Positions 60,101-64,000 of a DNA stretch of 64,000 nucleotides are shown one piece after another. The DNA lies in NCBI RefSeq assembly GCF_028476545.1, contig NW_026732987.1, positions 62,001 to 126,000 of the forward strand. Reading direction: 5' to 3'. This stretch comes from Physella acuta (Eukaryota; Mollusca; Gastropoda; Physidae). Under the pieces are notes generated by a model. It was not told the origin of the DNA. It was given only the letters and a program-made list of their open reading frames with translations, and made no database searches. The position numbers and the translations under genes are program-made. How positions within the stretch are numbered: the first letter of the stretch is position 1; every line of letters starts with the position of its first letter.

Positions 60101-63100
60101 AATAGAAGCATGCATATCTTAGGACTAGATTAGCATCAGCACTAAGACCTTCAAATACATTCTACATTTAAATTTAACAATACCGGATTCACTGAGTTCA
60201 AATCCTTAACTAAAACCAATTACTTTGGACAGTAATAAAGGGTACTTCAATGTCAATAGCCATATTTATTTTAGCTTGGCACTGCTATCTAAGTCCCTAA
60301 ACCTAACCCCACCATACTGGTTTAAAAGAAACAGCTATCATATTGTATTGCTGGGAAACACAGAAGCTACCTTAATATACTTTGATCTACCAAAATGAAC
60401 AAATAATGAACCACACAACAGCTTGAGATGGAGTCCTAACCCCATATACTGGTTTCAAAAGAAACAGCCATCATGCAAAGGTTACCTTATTGTAGTTTGA
60501 TCTACCAAAATGAACAAATATTGGAGCACCATACCCCATCATAATGGTTTTAAAAGAAAAATATATATCATACACATTGCCTCCTTGTACTTTGATCTAC
60601 CAAAATAGACAAATATTGAAGCACTTAACCCAATAATAAAGGTTTTAAAAGAAACAGAGCTATCGTACACAGGTTGCCTCATTGTACTTTGATCTACCAA
60701 ATGAACAAATATTGAACCAAACAACAGACTGAGATGGAGACACTGGAGCACAAGACACATGTAGGAAGCTGAGCTACCAACTGGCTAGTCAAGACTGCAG
60801 TAGCCAGTGCTAACTATGTTTATGTACATTGTGTGAAAGATGTTGTGCTGGCCTACATGTGACAACATTTTATAATGGCATACATGTAGTGAATAATATG
60901 TGACAAAATGTTATACTGGCCTACATGGAGTTGCATGTGACAAAATGTTAGGTAGGCCAACATGAAGTAATTAGAAAACTATATATTTCAATGGATGAAT
61001 TGAATTAAACTCAAGGGTAAGTGTAAATGTTGGTATTGTGAGTTGTTTTGGATTACAGATCCAGGTCTGTATGCACTGAAATAAAGTAAGCCTTCTGTCA
61101 TATAGTGTAAGCCTCATTTAAATAGTGTAACCCTCCTTCACACTTATTTTAATTCAAAATGATAAAGAAGGGAAAAAGTTATCATTCACAATGATGATTG
61201 ACTTAGTGTTAAATGATTTTTTTGGTAAAAAAAAAGTTTAAACCAAGCTTTTTGATATTATGCCTTCTATTATGTTATTTATTGTGGGGTTTTAAAGTTG
61301 ATCTTGTTTGTTCTATTAAACAAATTGAAAACTGTATTTACCTATTTCTTTTTTAATTAAAAAAGACTAACCAGGGAAAATAATCTGGATGCTAAGATTC
61401 AGTCTATGTAGCTACATATTAGAAATGGTATGGAAGGGCAAAGATTTCTGTAAACAATGAGAAAATGTTCTAGGTTTTCAATTAATTTGTCCTGTAATTC
61501 TATCCCATGATTTTTTACAATGTGGAGAGATTGCCTATGTGAAATATCCTTTGACAACACAATAAACTTGCAGAGTTTTTGTTATTGTGACCTAGCAATT
61601 GCAATATAATCAGCCATCTACAAACTATCCAATGAAGAGTATCAAAAACCAAATCGTACATCTATGTAAACATTAAACAACACAACATTTAGTCTCTAAA
61701 TGTTAAAGAAATAAAGTCACAACATAATTTAAAACAACAACAAGCTAAGCAGAATCATGAGACTAGACCCATGAAGGCACATTGCTAAGGGTTGCATATT
61801 TCATCATTATAATAATCATAATTCCCTATTTATTTTAAAATTGATAAATAAGTTTTGTTTTAAAAGTTTATAAAAGTTAAATACAAATATAAAAAGATGA
61901 GCTGGGTAAATGCGGTGCCTTTAGCAATTTACCTGCACAGGTGAGATAACACAGAGCATCATATGACTTGATACACTATAATGAGATTTTTTAAAAGCAG
62001 GGGAGATAACTAGACAGAACACTTACAGATAGAGGTTTTGGATCTGGTGCGGTAAGGCGAGTCTGTAAGCATAGGAGAGAAAACAGTAGCTTCAGACATG
62101 GACGCCATTACACCAAGAAGTTGCCGGTTTATGTTAGTTGTTATTTTTAATTTTAGACTCAAGGGTGCGCTGTTGCGTAATTACAACATGAAAACTATGC
62201 TTGGGATAGTGGTTTGTGACATGTGGCGTGACTTAAGAATTAAAGGAGTGAACACAAGAGATGTAGAACTGTGCAAGAACAGCAAACAGAAAAGTTCAGT
62301 GCTGATTAAAAAACCAAAGAAATAAATTCAAGGAATGTATAGTGTGAAGAAAAATTGCCAGAAATGCGCACACAAAAAAATAGAAATATACAGCAACAAA
62401 TACATCCACAGAAATTGTTCTGACAAAATTTTGGTACTTTTTTTTAAGAAAGGAATTGCTTTAATAAGAACATTGAAAAAACTATTAAAAGGTGTGTATG
62501 AAAATATTCTAATCTATATGCCAAACTTAAAGATTTAAAAAAACATGCCAAAAAAGAATTTTTTTAAAAAGCAATGAAATGTATTTAAAAATGTAAGCAT
62601 ATTCATGTAGATTTTACCATATTTACTAGGCTTAAGCAGGTAGTATTTTTAAATAACCATGAAGTAAATATCATAATATAACTTTTATTGTGAATTAAGA
62701 ATTTAAAATTTGTAAAAATAAAAGTTTAGAAACAAATAATCTCCCTTTGACCTCAATAGAAAAAAAATGAGCCAATAGAAGAATGAGTGTAGGATATTAT
62801 TTTTCTGTTTTTTTTTTTTAAAGGCTGGTAAAGCTGAGTTTAAAACTCTATGAGGCAAAAATTTATAGCCTATACATGAAAAGAATAAAAGAGAATAAAA
62901 TATGGAGTGAAGTATATATAAAAATTTGATAAGAAAATTTCCAAGGCAGAAAACAATAAAGAAGATATTGACAAAGAATTTTTTTTCAATAAAAAAATTG
63001 ATTGCACAAAGAGAAAGAAAAAAAGCCAAGTGACATATAAAAGAAAATGCTGAAAAGCAATTTTTAGAACAAAATAGTTGCAACTGTTAATAGAAATATA

Positions 63101-63537
63101 TATAATGTCGATTATAATTAAGGCAAGTTGTTTATTAACATTAATTTTTTAAATATATGTAGCAGCATTTAAATTGTTCTTGTTAAAACTTATTTTTAGA
63201 TCAACATTAACTATTCATGTTGTAAAAGTAATTTTTATATATTTTAAAACTAATTGATAAACTTATTAATTTAATGCTTAATTTAATGCTTCAAATAATT
63301 AATTTTAAACAGAAATTTCAGACAAGTTAATACCTAATAACTTTACCTTTATTTATAGATGCTTTCATATGGACATATTTAAATCATAAAATTGTAGAAA
63401 GAAAACAAGGGCAGGTTACTCACAACGCATGCTTGTGTCCGCCATCTGAGGCCCAACTTGACCTACTGGACCAATCTGGTGGGAGTTGCTGATGATGTAG
63501 TCAGCGTTGGGACCATCAGCGTTAAAAATCATGTCAG
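51008..63537 (-). CDS. Receptor-tyrosine-kinase-like pseudokinase, 3' part of gene (11 exons in window)
   Basis: Predicted join on the minus strand: 63537-63424, 62062-62027, 59706-59618, 58781-58671, 57756-57591, 54901-54791, 54013-53805, 53110-52997, 52376-52265, 52117-52021, 51179-51008. All phases agree (1331 nt; about 443 residues). Order: ectodomain end, transmembrane helix, juxtamembrane, kinase-like domain, short tail. Kept: P-loop GQGAFVQV, beta3 Lys in VIIKK, alpha-C Glu in AELEVL, TAPES, the alpha-F Asp in KTDTWSYG, and the Arg in EERPSY. Lost: the usual HRDxAARN reads YYRLRSCK (catalytic Asp to Arg, Asn to Lys), and DFG reads GFG. It should bind partners, perhaps nucleotide, but not phosphorylate. 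Family unassigned: STYK1- or PTK7-like groups are candidates from the kinase-insert length and degenerate loop. The 5' end lies beyond the window. Confidence 0.9.
51770..52015. repeat. TG-rich low-complexity tract beside exon j donor
   Basis: Repeats of TGTGTGATGTGTGAGACT and GTATGTGACTTTGTATG; on the coding strand it is CA/CT-rich and begins right after the donor. Confidence 0.8.
52021..52117 (-). CDS. RTK-like exon j: alpha-G region
   Basis: Acceptor TTTGTGTCAG, donor AGTT|GTGAGT. Encodes GTTPYPTMGPHEVVESVQNG then FRMPKPQHCSSE, the conserved G-x-x-P-Y-x-x-M-x-x-x-E-V pattern of the C-lobe. Confidence 0.95.
52265..52376 (-). CDS. RTK-like exon i: APE motif and alpha-F
   Basis: Acceptor TCCCACCAG, donor TTTG|GTCAGT. 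Encodes NSVPVRWTAPESLQSNVYNT then KTDTWSYGIVAWEILHF: the P+1 loop, TAPE motif and alpha-F Asp of tyrosine kinases. Confidence 0.95.
52608..52996 (-). repeat. 76-79 bp tandem array copying exon h 3' edge and donor
   Basis: Each unit contains the last 16 exon bases AAACCTGTATGAATGT followed by GTAAGTTTGG. The true donor is 52991-52996; copies of GTAAGT are at 52912-52917, 52833-52838, 52757-52762 and 52678-52683 (spacings 79, 79, 76, 79). A fifth, partial unit lacks the donor. Confidence 0.95.
52997..53110 (-). CDS. RTK-like exon h: degenerate catalytic loop and DFG region
   Basis: Acceptor ACATTCCAG, donor ATGT|GTAAGT. Encodes LIYYRLRSCKILVAKGGICK then LSGFGFPNEMTERNLYEC; 38 codons, phase 0 at both ends. 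Ungapped against F-V-H-R-D-L-A-A-R-N it gives L-I-Y-Y-R-L-R-S-C-K. DFG is GFG. Four copies of its 3' edge plus donor follow in the intron. Confidence 0.93.
53178..53235 (+). mobile_element. SINE family A, head fragment
   Basis: GATGGTGTGGTTTAATGGTA + GAGCATTT resembles the A-box head; truncated, followed by a repeat of exon-flank sequence (GTCAGTGTCAGT). Confidence 0.45.
53268..53518 (+). mobile_element. tRNA-derived SINE, family A
   Basis: GGACAATGTGGTCTAATGTT head, GAGTTCAGGTCC B-box, CCTGAGTCCACCCAGCTATG, CAGCATGCTGACCACAC, and the GAACTCTACTTTACCTGCCC 3' end with GTCAAAAGGGAAC. Confidence 0.8.
53805..54013 (-). CDS. RTK-like exon g: hinge, kinase insert, alpha-E
   Basis: Acceptor GACCCACAG, donor CAAG|GTCACT (weak). 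Encodes EPWLMMMELASEGTLQQFLQ (hinge and alpha-D), an insert of about 30 residues, then LTSQKLLALAAQVASGLDHL and EKFK. The acceptor is at the edge of a 12-bp minisatellite, and a 60-bp copy of the exon start lies 250 bp upstream. Confidence 0.92.
54014..54207. repeat. 12-bp minisatellite at the exon g acceptor
   Basis: Unit GGGTCAGATACA (plus strand), about 16 copies. Its last unit supplies the sequence CTGACCCACAG that serves as the exon g acceptor. Confidence 0.95.
54208..54267 (-). repeat. 60-bp copy of the exon g 5' end with its own acceptor
   Basis: Matches 53958-54017 at all but one base. Reads AACAG|AGCCGTGGCTGATG on the coding strand. If spliced in, the frame runs into the 12-bp repeats and a stop within about 8 codons. 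Confidence 0.95.
54535..54790 (-). repeat. 40- and 48-bp tandem arrays copying exon f 3' edge and donor
   Basis: True donor GTAAGG is 54785-54790. Copies of ATACTGCCAATR|GTAAGG lie at 54745 and 54705 (40-bp unit), and ATACTGMCAATG|GTAAGC at 54640, 54592 and 54544 (48-bp unit). The array thus repeats about 12 exon bases and the donor five times. Confidence 0.95.
54791..54901 (-). CDS. RTK-like exon f: alpha-C helix
   Basis: Acceptor CCTATTCAG, donor AATG|GTAAGG. Encodes ESSDKERHFFTAELEVLKML and PAHANVIRLVGSYTAN, which matches the alpha-C/beta4 region of tyrosine kinases with the ion-pair Glu. Downstream intron repeats copy its last bases and donor. Confidence 0.93.
55045..55560. repeat. 19-bp minisatellite
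   Basis: Unit ACACACAGGTACATAAAAT with variants (GACAC for GGTAC, ACTCACAG), about 27 copies. Since 19 is not a multiple of three, all minus frames share one 19-residue pattern. Confidence 0.97.
55669..55893 (+). mobile_element. tRNA-derived SINE, family A, best preserved
   Basis: GGGACGGAGTGGTCTAGCGG head, GAGTTCGAATCTGG B-box, GAGTCCACCCAACTCTGATG, CCTAACTCACGTTAGGGAAA, GGGCATAGTGCTGACCACAC, CGTCAGGTTTGAAAGGGAAA and a T-rich end. Lies between two minisatellites in an intron. Confidence 0.88.
55940..57556. repeat. 29-bp minisatellite, about 55 copies
   Basis: Unit GTAACCCAGGTACACACAAG + TACATACAG, with a few variant bases (CCC/CAC/CAA; GTAC/GCAC/GCATAT). It fills most of the intron between exons e and f. 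All three minus frames stay open for about 1.6 kb. Confidence 0.97.
57591..57756 (-). CDS. RTK-like exon e: kinase N-lobe, P-loop and beta3 Lys
   Basis: Acceptor TGCTGACAG, donor CAAG|GTAAAT. Encodes PTEYSRLKMSWEIPRKDVRL, then EQIGQGAFVQVWKGRM and MRVIIKKLQ. The glycine-rich loop keeps G-x-G-x-F but has Val for the third Gly. The beta3 Lys is present. Confidence 0.93.
57770..58560. other. RTK-like intron, nothing recognised
   Basis: AT-rich unique sequence between exons d and e. Confidence 0.4.
58671..58781 (-). CDS. RTK-like exon d: juxtamembrane segment
   Basis: Acceptor TCGTTACAG, donor TTTA|GTATGT. Encodes KREKRMREKIARAHDENL and DDQEVELLDESTQPNTEYL, basic then acidic, with one Tyr. If the donor is not used, the frame reads 28 more residues to a stop at 58584, which would make a kinase-less membrane form. 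Confidence 0.82.
59618..59706 (-). CDS. RTK-like exon c: transmembrane helix
   Basis: Acceptor TTTTTCCCAG, donor GAAG|GTAGGA. Encodes SPYAIGAVISAGLAVLLIIV followed by FVFMAMRMK: about 22 hydrophobic residues then basic residues. A 62-bp copy of its 5' end and acceptor lies just upstream (59736-59797). Confidence 0.92.
59674..59797 (-). repeat. 62-bp tandem duplication of exon c 5' end and acceptor
   Basis: 59674-59735 and 59736-59797 are nearly identical. Each holds TTTTTCCCAG|TTTCACCC and about 33 bases of exon start. Use of the upstream acceptor would add 62 nt and shift the frame. Confidence 0.95.
60280..60730. repeat. About 110-bp degenerate tandem repeat
   Basis: CTTTGATCTACCAAAATGAA + CAAATATTG and GGTTTTAAAAGAAACAG recur four times in the intron before exon c. 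Confidence 0.85.
60845..60962. repeat. About 50-60 bp degenerate repeat
   Basis: CTGGCCTACATG..TGTGACAAAATGTTA recurs two to three times. Confidence 0.75.
62027..62062 (-). CDS. RTK-like exon b: 36-nt microexon
   Basis: Acceptor TGCTTACAG, donor ATCT|GTAAGT. Encodes SPYRTRSKTSI just outside the membrane. It is 36 nt with phase 1 at both ends, so including or skipping it keeps frame. Support is splice sites plus phase only. Confidence 0.6.
62080..63420. other. RTK-like intron, AT-rich, nothing recognised
   Basis: Very AT-rich sequence between exons a and b. ORFs are low-complexity and unconvincing. Confidence 0.45.
63424..63537 (-). CDS. RTK-like exon a: end of ectodomain
   Basis: Acceptor CCGTCAG, donor CGTT|GTGAGT. 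Encodes DMIFNADGPNADYIISNSHQ and PVGQVGPQMADTSMR. No Cys and no recognised domain; it looks like a stalk before the membrane. The preceding exon must end one base into a codon and is outside the window. Confidence 0.7.
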
Positions 63538-63549
63538 CTGACGGAGGGA

Positions 63550-63692
63550 AAAGTTTTCATTACGTTTATAACATGCTTGGTTGTTTGAGGGTTAACATTT
63601 TAAATAGAAAGGATGAAGACAGTTTTCAGTACATTTATAACATGCTGGTTGTTAGAGGTTTAACATTTTCAATAGAGAGGCTGAAGACAGCT
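63550..63692. repeat. About 70-bp tandem duplication
   Basis: ACATTTATAACATGCTGGTT + GTTAGAGG, TTAACATTTT and GAAGACAG occur twice with drift, just upstream of exon a. Confidence 0.8.
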
Positions 63693-63945
63693 TTAATTGG
63701 AAAAATAAAGAGCAATTTAAATGGACATTAAAAAAATGTATTTGCTTAAATTTAAATGTTGAATTTTTTTTTTCAAAAGTGTGCATGGTTGTGTATTTAA
63801 TTAGTCGTCATCCTAATTATTGATATAGACTGTAACTTGATCCAGTGCCTAGATTTCTTCACAGTTTATAAAATGAGCACATCTTTAAATGACGTTCTCC
63901 TTTCTATACCCTAACAAAGCCACTCATACTCAGTATTTTAAAAGG

Positions 63946-64000
63946 GATTGGCATGGTCTGGTTAGTAAAGCGCATGGATGCTAAACCAAAAAGGTCAGAT
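63946..64000 (+). mobile_element. SINE family A, cut by window edge
   Basis: GGGATTGGCATGGTCTGGTT then CGCATGGATGCTAAACC resembles the head of family A; the rest is outside. Confidence 0.4.

Noticed and set aside
62703-63083. 126-residue Phe/Lys-rich minus-strand ORF
   Set aside because: AT-rich low-complexity frame in an intron with no splice sites that fit the gene phase.

Overview
The window looks like eukaryotic, intron-rich, AT-rich DNA from an animal, most likely a mollusc and perhaps a heterobranch gastropod. That guess rests on the genome style (long introns, many minisatellites, tRNA-derived SINEs, hAT-type MITEs) and on the two gene families. No sequence search was possible, so the taxon is inference. 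No rRNA gene, stand-alone tRNA gene, CRISPR array or LTR/viral element was recognised.

Layout. 1-20 kb is intergenic: microsatellites ((AT)n, (GA)n, poly-C/poly-G), several minisatellites, two SINE families, and short terminal-inverted-repeat elements, some nested. 20.2-41.0 kb (+ strand) is a 14-exon gene for a Kirrel/Roughest/Kirre-type adhesion protein: signal peptide, five Ig domains, one transmembrane helix and a cytoplasmic tail ending in a PDZ-ligand-like T-D-V. All 13 exon joins keep phase and the model is 810 codons plus a stop. 41.0-51.0 kb is repeat-poor, AT-rich DNA where the 3' ends of two convergent genes meet, probably long 3' UTRs. 51.0-63.5 kb (- strand) holds the 3' 11 exons of a receptor-tyrosine-kinase-like gene. 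Its juxtamembrane, transmembrane and whole kinase-like domain are inside; most of the ectodomain lies beyond the right edge. The kinase domain has lost the catalytic Asp and Asn of the HRD loop and the Asp of DFG, so it should be a pseudokinase.

The most unusual feature is a repeated pattern in both genes. Tandem repeats sit directly on exon/intron borders and carry copies of the splice site plus a few exon bases. It is seen at two donors of the kinase gene (4 and 5 extra donors), at two of its acceptors (60-bp and 62-bp copies of exon starts), and at the first donor of the Kirrel-like gene (3 extra GTAAGT). These arrays look like decoy or seed splice sites and deserve a second look. The two genes encode single-pass membrane proteins, but nothing in the sequence shows that they act together.
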